Shown: positions 37,801-49,622, counted from the stretch's first letter. The stretch: 64,000 nt of DNA from Carallia brachiata (GCA_021464245.1 JADCRB010000016.1:1932348-1996347); one strand, 5' to 3'. The notes: generated by a model from the sequence alone, not told the origin. Program-made: numbers and translations.

Positions 37801-38791
37801 TACCCCTGTCTGCAGTAAATTAGCCGACGAATACATTATTCTTTTTTTTTTTTTGAACAGTACGAATATATTATTCTGTTCTCTTGTTTTTGTCATTTGA
37901 ATTTTGGATTTTATCTGAGCCGCCCGTAAATCGAATCTCCGTGCACGTACGGACCTTTCAAAATCTTAGACCTTCACCACGTTTCATGCGGCAAAACACA
38001 GCGAAAAGTCGACTCAAATAATGTTAGAAGGAATCGACAACCATATAAAGAATATAAATTAATGTTGATCAGGTGCGCTTGTCTCTAAATGTTGTCCATA
38101 TTATCTATAAATGTCCTGAAGAAATTGCAGATGTCGTTGTGGTATTCCAAATGCAGCAGCCAACTAGACTTTATGCATGCGTGTCTAATTTTAACCCTTT
38201 GCTGCTTTCAATATTTTATTCAATCTCATGAATCAATTGTTTTTGATTCGCAAGCAAGCATATGCATTTTATAGACATTCCTTGGGCTATAAAGACAACT
38301 AGCCCAGATCCTTTCTGTCTTATCTGGTCCACAAAAAATTTTCCCCTCATTTTGAAGAGGGGAGGAGAGAGATAGGAGTCTCTGGTTAGGGACCCAAGTC
38401 TCTCCCTTCATAAATTTATTTTGAATTTTACAAGTGAAAGTGGGAAAGTACAAAAGAGCTATACCGTAGAAGAGTAACAAAGTCCATTAATACAAACAAA
38501 CAAAGTCCATTCTTTGTAGAAAATACATGTCAACCATAACTTCCTCAATCATGAGCTTACAAAATATCATAAACCAAACTAAAACACATAACCCAAATTG
38601 GAACAAGTGACCAAGACATATAACCCAAATGGAACAAGTCGGTAGAGATTGAACTAGAAAATCTCCTTATGCTGGAAAGGACCTCTTCTGCAGAAAAGGA
38701 AGGTTGCCAACAACTTAACTGATTTTTTAACTTTGAATTCCGTCCAAAAGAGTGTTGCAATGTTCATGGATAATCTCCTTCAAATCAAAGA
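34828..38791. other. Spacer between the P450 and the diterpene synthase
   Basis: Mostly AT-rich. Two less AT-rich islands at 35920-36310 and 37030-37390 contain short open frames (for example 35915-36187 - and 36147-36350 +) without a family I recognise. An (AT)n run lies near 37416-37434. Nothing else supported. Confidence 0.5.
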
Positions 38792-39021
38792 TCACATTAT
38801 TTTTTCAAAGAGCACTTTATTGATGTGATTATTGATTGTCTCAGGATTGCAATAGGCTGCGTAGTAAAAACTCCTGGCCACTACTAGATCTTTGATCTTG
38901 GCGTGGATGCCATCTTCGGGATTTCTAGTACTAATTGCACAAGCCTTTGCATGTCAGCCTCTATTTCAGGAGTTGTGATTTTGCAACAGCTACTATTGTT
39001 GTAGGTGCCACAATCCTTTAC
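38792..39021 (-). pseudogene. Diterpene synthase last exon
   Basis: Acceptor TTTTTCAG. Encodes EIEADMQRLVQLVLE, then after a missing base SFYYAAYCNPETINNHINKV and a TGA at 38792-38794, the usual C-terminus of the family. Confidence 0.88.
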
Positions 39022-39308
39022 CTGAAAAAAAAAAAAAAAATTGGTGGCGTGATATTGAATTAGTCCAAAAGGAAAAAAATGTTGGAAGTGAAAGAACACC
39101 ACATCGGTGGGATAAGTAGAGAACGAAGTAAATACAAAGTTAGCATAAGTTAATTAAGTCAATTTAAATTATTTTAATAAGACAACGAACTAAATTTAAA
39201 TGAATTTTAAAAATAAATTTTGTCTAACACTCTCCTACTTGTTAAGATCCACACCATAAAAACAAAAAATAAAAAATAAAAATTATGGTCTGTGAGTCAC
39301 CAATTAAC

Positions 39309-39508
39309 CTTTTGCTTCTGGTAGTGACCAAGTTGCCAGCATACTCTGTTTGTGATGTGGGATAATTTCTCATATTGAGGATGATGGGTCCTGAGTAGCT
39401 CCTGATCAGAGACCCAATGGCCGCCGGTGAGATTTATTATTTGTACAAATAATTGTGCTTCTCCTTCGTGCCTATCTCCTCTTCCCTCGTCTGTAGCCAT
39501 TGCTCCCA
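39309..39508 (-). pseudogene. Diterpene synthase exon: GDRHEGEAQLFVQIINL
   Basis: Starts WEQWLQT. After a 1-nt frame change it continues GDRHEGEAQLFVQIINLTGG, HPQYEKLSHITNRVCWQLG and QKQK, donor AAG/GTTAAT. Confidence 0.85.
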
Positions 39509-39647
39509 CTTTATAATTTAGTTAAATATAAATAGACAAGAAAGAACATTTTCAAGCTTGTCAATAAACATAGAATATTTAAGCAATTTCATGTTTCAAA
39601 CACATGTTTGTGAGCTATAATTAATAGACAGTTGTCTAGTAACTCAC

Positions 39648-39755
39648 TGCCCGATGTAAACTGAAGCCAACATCTCGACCGCGTCTCATCAATTCTTCGG
39701 AGAGATGGTTTACCGTTCCAAATTTCCAATAAGGATTTTAACAAGTTTCCATCTC
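39648..39755 (-). pseudogene. Diterpene synthase exon: LSEELMRRGRDVGFSLHRA
   Basis: Acceptor TTGCAG. The beginning (DGNLLKSLLEI) and end (HLSEELMRRGRDVGFSLHRA) are in different frames because a single base near 39716 appears missing. The donor GCA/GTGAGT is phase 0. Confidence 0.8.
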
Positions 39756-40108
39756 CTGCAACACAAAAATTACATATTAAATTTCAGGCTTACCCACTGA
39801 ACCATAAGTAGAGATGAAGAGTTCAAAACCCAAGGAGCTGCTCTATGGCACATCCAAAGCAAAGGAAGGAAGCATTGGGGAGTCCCAAAGCACGAGGCTT
39901 TCATTTAATGGGATATAAGAGAATGATTGAATATATAAAAACTTTACTCTTACTTTTACATAGAGAATATTTTTTCTGGTCAAAATTGTGGCTTCCAAGT
40001 CACAATGGAGTAAGTTTACTGTTACACCAAAACTTAGTTATCCGATTATCTGAGCATTATACGATAAATTAATGTCCATCAAAGTGATTGATCAATAAAT
40101 GCAATTAC

Positions 40109-40223
40109 CTGCCATTATTCCAGCTGGTTCTTTCGCACTAATATTTTTCTCAAATTCACGGACAAACGCATTCATATGCTCACTTGAATTGTTATCATCG
40201 TAAAAACAAGCCTGTATAGTCTC
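40109..40223 (-). pseudogene. Diterpene synthase exon, part downstream of the retrotransposon
   Basis: Continues the same codon frame from the duplicated GAGAC: QACFYDDNNSSEHMNAFVRE and onward to GIMA, donor G/GTAATT (phase 1). Confidence 0.9.
40219..40223. repeat. Target-site duplication of element 2, left
   Basis: GTCTC directly before TGTAAA. The identical GTCTC follows TTTACA at 50679-50683. Confidence 0.95.
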
Positions 40224-41046
40224 TGTAAAGCGTAAATTTCGAGTCTAAAACAATTAAACTCGAAAATACAAAAATAAATTACAAATAAATATTTAAAAAT
40301 AAAAGAAAATTTACGTGGGGTCGATCTCCGTAGATCCTCCGATTAGTGTTCCTTTTTTGACTCGGTCAAGGGCTGCACGAGCTTGATCTTGACAGAAATA
40401 AATTCCACAGATTTTTCTTGAACTGGGTAGACTGAAACCGGATCTGATTTGGACGTTTTGACTACGGTTAAGAACCGCAGAGACCTGATCTGAGCCGATC
40501 TGACTTAATTTCACCGAGGGTCGAAGAGACTTGTTCTCGGATGAGCTGCCTGGATTTTGCTGAGGGCCGTATGAGGCTTAATCCCAGCCGGATTTGTAGT
40601 AATTTGATATTTTTAACTCTATATTCTCAGAAATTCAGATCTAGAACGATCCAAGAATATAAATTTAAAAATAACTTTAGAAATGGAAACAGCAAATTTT
40701 TTGGGCTTTACCCCTGAAATATCTCTCAAAACGGAGTTAGGAGAGTATACTGCTAAGTAAAAGCACGTAAGAAAGGAGAAATTTTCTTGAGAGATTTTCA
40801 AAATTTTCTTTTTCTCTCAACTCTGAATTTTTTCTGTTTACAGATTTGCTGAATGTCTTTTGAACTGGGGGGCAGGGGCCTATTTATAGGGTTCCTTTCC
40901 CATGTGAACATCACATGGGAAAGGAATCTTTTTAATTGAAAATATTTTTCAAAGTTGGCGTTGCCGACTTTGAAATCGGCAACGCCAATTTTGACTTTTC
41001 TTTTTTTTTTTTTTTTTTTTTTTTTCCTTTGAAAATGATGTTTACA
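40224..41046 (-). repeat. Element 2, 3' LTR
   Basis: TGTAAA...TTTACA, 823 bp. The TATA box (TATAAATAG on minus) lies at 40879-40890. Two perfect hairpins lie upstream of it in U3. Confidence 0.95.
40892..40988. repeat. Two perfect hairpins in the U3 of element 2
   Basis: Hairpin one is TTCCTTTCCCATGTGA-ACA-TCACATGGGAAAGGAA (40892-40926), a 16-bp stem with a 3-nt loop. Hairpin two is TTGGCGTTGCCGA-8 nt-TCGGCAACGCCAA (40955-40988), a 13-bp stem. The 5' LTR copy (50519-50616) has one mismatch in the first stem. Confidence 0.92.
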
Positions 41047-41494
41047 AATGCCCCCACTTCAAGGGTCGGTAAGGAAAAACTTTACAGACGTGATCCGCAC
41101 CGAGTCTTGAAGTCCAGTTTGAAACTTGGAAACGTCCTGATGAACATTGAATCTTGGAGTCTTCTATCTTTGACCATGCCTGCTGTTGTTGGATCGCAAT
41201 AGGAACCCGATACGATCTTGAGAAAGTTAGCAGCCCAGCCAATATAGAAATTGAAGCCTTGGCTCCAGGTGCATTCGAGCTTCCATAGCCCGCAAAGGAT
41301 TTTTTATATCTCTTAAAGTTCCAGAGCTCTGGTGAGGATGATCCGGTAGGCAAAGAACTTGAACCTCCCCAAGAGGAAGGCCCAGCACTTTGGAACTTTA
41401 AGACCTGCGCACAGAGAGACGGGTTATGGTGATGATTCCCGAATCTGCTTCGACGTAAGGAGAGTAGTTGGAACTTCCCTGCACGTCGCTGCAT
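41042..41494 (-). other. ORF of unknown function downstream of the homeobox gene, element 2
   Basis: Open frame of 150 residues with its N-terminal 100 residues matching 20572-20880 of element 1a. It runs into the polypurine tract and LTR end, which argues that at least its tail is not selected as protein. Ser- and basic-rich, no domain recognised. Confidence 0.3.
41047..41064 (-). other. Polypurine tract of element 2
   Basis: The minus strand reads GAAGTGGGGGCATT immediately before the 3' LTR. Confidence 0.8.
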
Positions 41495-41909
41495 TTGTAG
41501 ATCCAGGAGGACGATCAGAACTTCTCGGCTCGCTGCGATAGATGTGAACTAAGGAGAGTAGTTGGAACTCCATGACACCGATGGCGTTGGAGATTGAGTT
41601 TCGAGGGCTTTTAGGGATCCCTCGAAGAAGACTACTCCTTCTTTTCTTAGCTCGTGCGCCTCCAACTTCTTGATCGAAGAACTTCCTGAGACAAGTGCAG
41701 AGACTAAGCCATTTTTCTTTTGAGAAAGAAGAGCTGAGGGGTGAATATTACAACTCGGGCATGCAGGATATATATACAAATAATAAAGAGTTTTTTTTTT
41801 TTTTTTTTTTTTTAAAAGTCAAAAAAGGTATGCAGAATCGGATAGGGCCATCCACGTCCCTTTCCTGCATAAGAGACAAAAGAGGCAGCGGCTGACGCGT
41901 GTCACGAAA

Positions 41910-41986
41910 GTCGTTACCGTGTGTGGCAGAAGTCGTTGCCGTGTGCTGCGGAAGTCGTTGCCGCGTGCTGCAGAAGTCGTTGCACC
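41910..41986. repeat. 22-bp tandem repeat, 3.5 copies (element 2)
   Basis: GTCGTTGCCGTGTGCTGCRGAA units, same array and same place as in element 1a. Confidence 0.88.
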
Positions 41987-42003
41987 TTATCTTGTCGGCC
42001 GTC

Positions 42004-42748
42004 CTAGCGGGGCCCGAGGTGCAACTCCAAGTCAAGCTCGACCTCGTCTGGGGGCCGATGATGTTGATGTCAACGTCGACGTCGCTTTCCGGCTGGTTGA
42101 TGCTGCCGGAATATTCTGGAAAGAGAGGCAAAGTTTCGCCGGAATGACTCCTTTCTGCTAGAAAATGTCCTCCTAGACTTAAGTACCTAGAGGGATGAAC
42201 CCTTGGCTGACTCCGTAAGACCACCAGGACCAGCGTGCATGCTCCCATGGGCTACGGCTTTGATGAACATACCGTGGAGAGACTATTGCGGTGGAAGAAC
42301 TCGGACCTGCTTCATTTGACGGCGAAGTTGTACTGGTGGGATCTACCATCGGAACAGCAGACTGTTCTTTGGAAAAATCAGCTCTCAGTGCTGGTTTCTT
42401 CCTGCTTCTCCGATTCTGGAACCAATAAAACACATTTTTTCCTTCGATTGCCCCGAGTGGGCGCAATCGTGAGACAAGTTGGTAAATCTGAGATGCATTA
42501 GGCATAATACCTCCATTGTTGTGGAAGACTTCCTCTAGAATTTGCAGTTGCGCCATGGTTGGTTGCCACCTTGTGCGGGGTGACCTTTCTTCTCCCTTGT
42601 CTTGAGGTTCTGCAACTGGTTCCATCTTTCTTGTGGCAGAGGAGCAAAGGTTGGTGTGTGGTGAAGATCGATTGAGACTGATGCTGAGTTTCAGACTCAA
42701 ACCCTCCGTTGCTTTTATATTTTTGGGCCGTTCACAGTTTATACTCAT
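42004..42748 (-). pseudogene. Retrotransposon-borne WUSCHEL-related homeobox gene, element 2 copy
   Basis: The frame from ATG 42748 (or the ATG at 42623-42625, where similarity to 1a begins) has a homeodomain at residues 56-118 (42395-42583). It opens PRTRWQPTMAQLQILEE, has IEGKNVFYWFQN as in the WUS clade, and ends NRRSRKK. It stays open for 189 residues to a stop at 42179-42181 caused by a missing base near 42190. In the next frame lie the WUS-box-like TLPLFP (42117-42134) and, after a second missing base near 42050, the EAR-like LDLELHL (42016-42036) and the stop at 42004-42006. The order homeodomain, WUS-box, EAR is that of WUS-type repressors. Same strand as pol, about 0.4 kb past its end. 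The homeodomain alone remains translatable. Expression unknown. Confidence 0.88.
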
Positions 42749-42769
42749 GCGGGCCAGGAGTTGGATTGG

Positions 42770-43010
42770 ATTTTGAACCTGGTTCTGGACTGTGTTTAGA
42801 ACTTGGAATTTTTTGGGTTTTGGGCTTTGAATTGAATTTGGGTTGATTTGGATTTGGGTTTTTGGATCGAGTGTTTGGGTTTGGACTTTTGGATTTGGGT
42901 TGAGTGTTTGGGTTTGGACTTAGTTTTGTGTTTTCTGAATTGGGCTCAAGTGTTTGGGTTTGGATTTTTGGGTTTGGATTTTCGCTTGGACTTTCAGATC
43001 GGGACTTCCG

Positions 43011-43013
<3 letters not shown>
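42770..43013. repeat. Degenerate TTTGGGTTTGGA low-complexity tract (element 2)
   Basis: Same tract as 22160-22437 with different unit numbers. No TTTAGGG, so not telomeric. Confidence 0.7.
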
Positions 43014-43042
<29 letters not shown>

Positions 43043-43055
43043 GATTTTTATTTTT

Positions 43056-43124
<69 letters not shown>

Positions 43125-43141
43125 ATTTTTTTTTTTTTTTT
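43014..43141 (-). repeat. Long poly(A)-like tract on element strand
   Basis: About 128 bp of T on plus with three GA interruptions. It lies just after the integrase end, as in element 1a. Predicted poly-Lys or poly-Phe frames here are artefacts. Confidence 0.9.
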
Positions 43142-43150
43142 CAAACATAT

Positions 43151-46100
43151 TTACACATAATATTGTTTCAGAAATTTACCATTGATTGGGCCGATTCGGA
43201 CGCCTTCTTGGTCTGACAGCATGTAAGCGTTGTGAGTGTAGGCCTCCTGCACTAAGTATGGCCCGTCCCATTTGGAAGTAAGCTTGTCACCAGGCCGATG
43301 CTTCATGTTGATGGGCCGTCGCACTGCAAGAACAAGATCTCCAACTTGAAAAGATCGAGGGCGGACCCTGCGGTTGAATGTTGGTGAGCCGGGCTTGGTA
43401 GCACTCAAGTTGCTGTTGTGCTTCGAGCCTCCTTTCATCGAGAGCTTCTAACTCATCCAGACGTAGGCGAGCATTCTCCTCCTGTGTGAGTCCTTCCAGA
43501 ACAGCCATGCGCAGGGATGGAATCTGTGTTTCCAACGGCAGTATTGCTTCGACACCGTAGACAAGTGAGTATGGCGTCGCCTGTGTTGGAGTCCGGTAAG
43601 TTGTACGATACGCCCATAATGCCTCCGGAATTCTGTCATGCCAATCTCTTTTGGATTTAGAGACTACCTTCGCAACAGGTTGCATAAGGTCTTGTTGAAT
43701 GCTTCAGCCAAGCCATTTGCTGGGGCATTGTACATGGATGACTTGTACTGCTTGAACTTGAATTCTCGCAGAGCTTGTCATTAAGCTGTTATAGAACTGC
43801 TTACCATTATCAGTGATGATGAATCGAGGGACTCCATAGCGATAGATCAGCTGAGTCCGGATGAAATTGGCAACATGCTCCTTCTTTACCTCTCTAAGTG
43901 GAATGGCTTCAGCCCATTTTGAGAAGTAGTCGGTTGCTGCGAGGATGTACAGGTGACCTAGGGATGACTTTGGCAAGGGCCCCACTAAGTCGAGACCCCA
44001 AGCTTCAAAGGGCCAGGATGAGACAGTTGGATGCAGTGGCTCCGGTGGTTGATGTATGTAATTCGCATGAAATTGACAAGCTTGACAGGTTTTAGCAAAC
44101 TCAATTGAATCACGTACCATGGTTGGCCAGTAGTATCCCATCCTTCTGAGTTGGAAGTGCAACTTAGGCCCTGATTGATGTCCGCCACAAACACCAGAAT
44201 GTGCTTCAGTGAGAGCCTGTTTTGCCTCTTCATTGGCTAGGCAGCGAAGTAGAACTCCATCAAAAGACCTTCGATACAGAGCATCCTTGAGATATATGAA
44301 GCGGGGAGCTCGTCGTTGAATTTCTGTCTTATGACGACGATCTTCGGGCAGCTTCCCGTGCTGTAGGTAGTCAATGATTGGTTGACGCCAATCCTCGTCC
44401 TCCGCGAGACGTACAGATACAGCGTTGGCTGCTGTAGTTTCTTCATCATCCTTCTGTGGCACTATCCATTTCTGGCATACGGCAACAACTGTAGCCTGGA
44501 TTTCTGACTTTGCAAGAGAAGTGGCCAGGTTAGCCAACGCGTCTGCCTGAGTGTTTTCTCGTCGAGGCACATGCTCCAAGGTGATGCTTTCAAATTCATC
44601 CATTAGCTGTCGAGCAAGTTGATGGTAAGGTGCAAGGTCCTCTTTCTTCACATCATACAATCCTGTAAGTTGGTTGATGACGAGCTGGGAATCTCCATGG
44701 ACTTCTATAGTTGGAATCTTCATATCGACAGCCATTTGAAGACCAATGATTAAAGCCTGGTATTCAGCAACATTATTTGAACATAACTCACCGAGAATGA
44801 TAGCATATGGTAGTATTTGTCGTTGAGGAGTGACAAACACTATGCCAGCACCAGCACCATCACGCCTTGCTGCACCATCAAAGAACATCGTCCATGGTGG
44901 CAGTGTCTCAATGTAAAAGACCTCTTCATCTGGAAGATCATCTGTGAACTCCCAATCTGACGGAATAGGGTGATCTGCAAGGAAGTCTGCTAGAGCTTGT
45001 CCTTTGACTGCTTTTTGAGGCACGTAGACAATGTCGTAGCTTTGTAGGATTACTGCCCACTTGGCAAGTCGTCCTGACAAGATTGGTCTGGATAAGATAT
45101 ATTTGACAGGATCAGCTCTGGCAATGAGACGTACCGTGTGAGCTTGCATGTAGTGCCTCAGCTTGTCAATGGCAAAGAACAGTGCTAGACATGTCTTTTC
45201 AATGGGCGAATAACTCAGCTCCGGACCGTTTAGTGTTCTGCTCAAGTAGTACAGGGCAACTTCCTTTCCCTGCTCGTTTTCCTGTGCAAGCAAGGCTCCC
45301 AAAGATCTTTCCTGCGCTGCAATGTAGAGAATCAACGACTTTCCTTGAATTGGAGCACCTAGGACCGGTGGATTGGAAAGGTACTTCTTTATGCTCTCAA
45401 AGGCTTTGCTGCAAGCTTCGTCCCACTCGAAGTTGACATCCTTCTTCATCAACCGATGGAAAGGTTGACATCTCCCAGCTAAATTGGAGATGAAACGGCG
45501 AATGTAGGCCAGCTTTCCTTGTAGACTTCGCAGCTCGTGCAGGTTTTTAGGTTCAGGCATCTTTTGAATTGCCTCAACCTTTGACTGATCAACTTCGATT
45601 CCACGATGGCGCACCACGAACCCAAGAAACTTTCCTGATGTGACACCGAATGCGCACTTGAGAGGGTTCATTTTGAGCTGATGCCTCCGAAGTCTTTCGA
45701 ACACTGTCTTGAGATCCTCGAGGTGGTCTTTGCGCTTCTTAGTCTTTACAACTAAGTCATCAACATAACATTCTACAATCTTGTGCAGCATGTCATCAAA
45801 AATTTTTTGCATAGCACGTTGATAAGTGGCGCCAGCATTTTTTAATCCAAACGGCATAACTTTGTAGCAGTATATACCTTTTGGGGTGCGGAATGCTGTC
45901 AACTCCTCGTCTTCTGGTGCCATTCTGATTTGGTTATAGCCTGAAGAACCATCCATGAAGACAATGCTTCGTGACCCGTTGTTGCATCGACTGTGATCTC
46001 CGTTATGGGCAACGGAAAGTCATCTTTCGGGCAGGCCTTGTTAAGATCTCGAAAATCAACACATACCCTCAACTGTCCATTCTTCTTTCTTACCGGGACA

Positions 46101-49100
46101 ATGTTGGCAATCCACGTTGGGTAGGTGACCTCTCGGATGAAGCCGGCATTGATCAGCTTGTTCACCTCCTCCTCGATTTGTGGAATGAGTTCCGGGCGGA
46201 ACCGTCGTTGTGGCTGCTTGACAGAACGGACACCCTTCTTTACTGCTAGACGATGCACCGCAATTTTTGGGTCAAGTCCAGGCATTTCTTTGTAACTCCA
46301 TGCGAACACGTCCCTGTATTGACTTAATACCTGAACATATTCTTGCTCTTCTTCTGCAGTAAGTAAAGCACTTACAAATGTAGGTCGAGGATCTTCCGGA
46401 GAGCCAAGATTGACCTCCTTGAGTTCATCAACAGTTGCTTGGCCACCATCTTCAAGTTCCGGGGGAGCCTCCTTCACTTCACCATCTGATGAGTCGGAAT
46501 CAGCCTCCTCGCTAATTGTGACATGAAATGCAGAACCTCTGACTTCACCTTCTTTGTTTGACTGGATAAGCCTGTCTTGTTTGGTGGTGGTGGTGATGGC
46601 ACGTGCATCAGCTGCTCGGCTTCGGCTCTTTAGCGTGATCCGCACAGGTGACTTCTCCTGATAGCCTAAGCCAGGTCGGGACTGTGATGTTTGAGAAGCG
46701 GCGCCATGTGTGGACGGCAGCGTACCCATTGTGCTCGGGTTTGAAAGTCATAGCCCGCCTTTGCCAAAAGCTTGTATGCATTAGGATCAAATCCTTCATG
46801 TGTTCTTCTTTCTGGAAGTGAGCCGCCTTCGACTGCCCCCGTGTGTGGTTTGACGAAGCCTTTTAATGGTTTTGAAGATAAAACCGGCTCAATCTTTGGT
46901 ATCGGCAGAGTGTAAGTCTCCTTCAGGTTGTGCAGCTCCTTTGTTTTGGGTTGGCTATGACCTTGCTCCTGTTTAAGATCAATACAATAAGAGAAAGGGG
47001 GTTGACCTTCTGAGCGTCGTGACTTCGGCACATAGCGTAGGACTGGAGTGGAGCTTGAAGATGCAACATCCTTCGACGAAGTTCAGCAGGCTGTGGCAGC
47101 TTTTCATTTGTTGGAGCCTGGGGTTGGGCATTGGCAGGTTCTTCGAGCTTTTCCCTTTTTGTGGATGCCCCCAGTCCAAGTAGCTTTTGATGGAATGATC
47201 TCCGGATTGTCTGTGTCGGTGTAGAAGACTGCATCCGCCAAATGTGATTCAGCATCATCGAACGGCTTTAAGTCAGCATTGACCTTTTGAACGCCACCAT
47301 TGTAGTACTTGAAGCACTGATGCAGGCTTGAGAGCACAACTCCATTTCCATGAATCCATGGTCGTCCTAGCAACATCTTATATGTGGTACGTGCATCAAT
47401 CACGTGAAATAGAGTGCTAGAAGTGAGATTACCGATAGTTAGCTCCAAGCGAATCATCCCAATTGCTTTCTGTCCTCCTTGATTAAAGCCATGAATCATC
47501 AAGCGGCTGTCTGATAATTCATCAATGCCGATGCCGAGCTCCTTTATGGTGGATTTTGGGATAATATTGACTGCTGAGCCATCGTCGATCAGAATACGTC
47601 GGACCTTCTGTTCTCTCACATAGCCTGATACATACAGCGGCCGATTGTGGGGTTTGGACCCCAGCAGGAGATCCTCATCTGAAAATGAGATAGCAGAGTA
47701 ACATCCGACGTGATTTTGGTCCGCCTGTTGCTCCGCTGAGTTAGACTCATTTGATGGCTGTGATTCAGCTGAGGTCTGGAGAGTATTGCTGACTTGATTT
47801 TGCCACACTTCTGTTGATTGCAAAGCTATAAACAGCTGAGGGTTAGCGAGAAGGGTTTGAAGAGCTTCATATACCTTCTCCGTTGTCGACTTTTTGTTGT
47901 CGAGTGGCTCCTCCTTACGGTGTGTCACCTCTTCTGATGGTTTGAAGTTGAAGTGATGGTGGTCTGGTTCGCCGAGGTTATGCCTTCCTGGTGATGCAGA
48001 ATGATTTTATTCTGGCTTTTGAGCTTCATGATTAGCTCCTTCAGGACGAAACACTTCTCGGTTGGATGACTTACTATCCGGTGATATTTGCAGAATCTCG
48101 GATCGCTGACTCGATCCTTTTCATTCGGCCGCTTGCACTCTGGGAGTTCGATCAGCTTCGCCTCCAGGTTGTCAAGGATGTCGGGACGTCTGAGTCGGGG
48201 AATGGATACTGCTTCTGCTCCAACTCTCGCAATGTCACCTTCCGCCTTTCCTGTTGTTTTGGCTGAGTTATTTGGGTCGGAGGATTTACCTTGCTTTGCG
48301 CCCACTTTTACTGGTGCGGCTTCAACAGTCATCACTTCTTTCCTTTTCCGGAGCTGTTGGGTTTCTTAATCTCCCTTCTGCCCCCTTGCTGGTCCAACTG
48401 GATGGGAACCGTGCCTCCGGAAGTCTGGATGCTTATCTCCATATCATGTGCGCGGGTCGCCAGTTCTTCGAAGTTCGGGGTTTGACACCCTGGATGTATA
48501 ACAGCTCCCAATGCATTCCTGGATGCACATCTCCACGGCAGAAGTCTCCGTCAGGCGATCTTTGCAGTCCAAGCTGAGGGCACGCCATCTGTTGATGTAT
48601 TCGACAACGGGCTCTCCTTTCTTTGTTTGGTGCTGGTAAGCTCCATCATACTTACCGTCCTTCGAGTGCTGAAAAATCTGTTGAGGAACTCTCGTTGTAG
48701 CTGTTCCCAACTGTCGATCGATTCTGGTTCAAGATTTATGAACCAGGTGAAAGCGGTCTCCCTGAGTGAACGAACAAACTGCTTCACCAAGAGATCTCCG
48801 TAAGTCCCTGCGTTGTTGCAGGTTTCAACGAAGTGGGCGATGTGCTGTTTGGGATCGCCTCGTCCGTCGAATTGTTGAAATTTGGGCGGCTGGTAGCCCA
48901 AGGGCATGTTGAGACTTTCGATCCGTCTGGTGTACGGTTTGACGTACATCTGTGATCCTTGGAAGGATGTAGCTTGTTGCAGTCGGATCGTATTGGCTAT
49001 CATTTCCTGCAATTGTTGAACAGATAGCGAAGCTACAGAATTTGAGGGTGGCAGCTGTGTAGAACTACCTGGTCGCTTTTCTGCAGGGAAGACGTCGGCT

Positions 49101-49622
49101 GGTGTGGCTTCTGGAGTGAAACCGGGTGGATATGGTTGCTCCTCGCGGATTTCGGGATCAATTGGATCGGGGCTTTTCCTTTGAGAGCGCGATCTGTTGA
49201 TCTTTTTCCTCCACGACTCTGATCAGCTGCAAAATTTTGTTCTCCAATTCTGAAATTCTTTCTCTGCTGGTTGTGTTGGTCATCATGACGGCAACAGATG
49301 AGGCTCCGGGAAAGACTGGGGGAGAAAACTCTTCTGATTCTCTGTGTGAATGAGTTGGATTTTGTTGAGCAGGCTTCGTCGTGTTGCCCCCGACTTCGAT
49401 CGGGGTGGGTGATCGACTCCTCCATGCGGCAAGAGAGTCAGGGAGAGATCCTGTTGTGCGAGCTGTGGACTCTCCATTTCGACATTTTTCGGGTTTGGAC
49501 GGCAAGAAATTGTGTCCGTCCCCGGGTTTCTGGACCTGCGTACCCAGGTAGGGTAGTTGATGCAGGCAATGGAGCCGTTGCCTTCTTTTTGTGGCAGCAG
49601 TTGTACTCCTTTTCGGTGCCAT
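43151..49622 (-). pseudogene. Tat-type gag-pol of element 2
   Basis: From the start at 49622 (MAPKRSTT): gag domain at 48444-49012 (FVRSLRETAFTWF); CCHC-like CKYHRIVSHPTEKC near 48080; retropepsin LIDDGSAVNIIP near 47580; reverse transcriptase with YVDD (45756-45767); RNase H; archaeal-type RNase H starting MFFDGAARRDGAGAG (about 44890); integrase with HHCC (44070-44200), Asp motifs (FIITDNG near 43810) and NGLAEAFN; and an integrase C-terminal domain ending near 43151. The product would copy and integrate the element. A 750-codon frame (43704-45956) is intact from mid reverse transcriptase to integrase. Single-base losses near 45959 and 43760, and several in gag, split the rest. Confidence 0.93.

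Noticed and set aside
42770..43013. Telomere-like repeat
   Set aside because: Units are TTTGGG/TTTGGA and irregular; the plant telomere unit TTTAGGG is absent.
42732..43148. Lysine-rich 138-residue frame (and poly-Phe frames on plus)
   Set aside because: It is the translation of the poly(T)/poly(A) tract and TTTGGG low-complexity sequence, not a gene.
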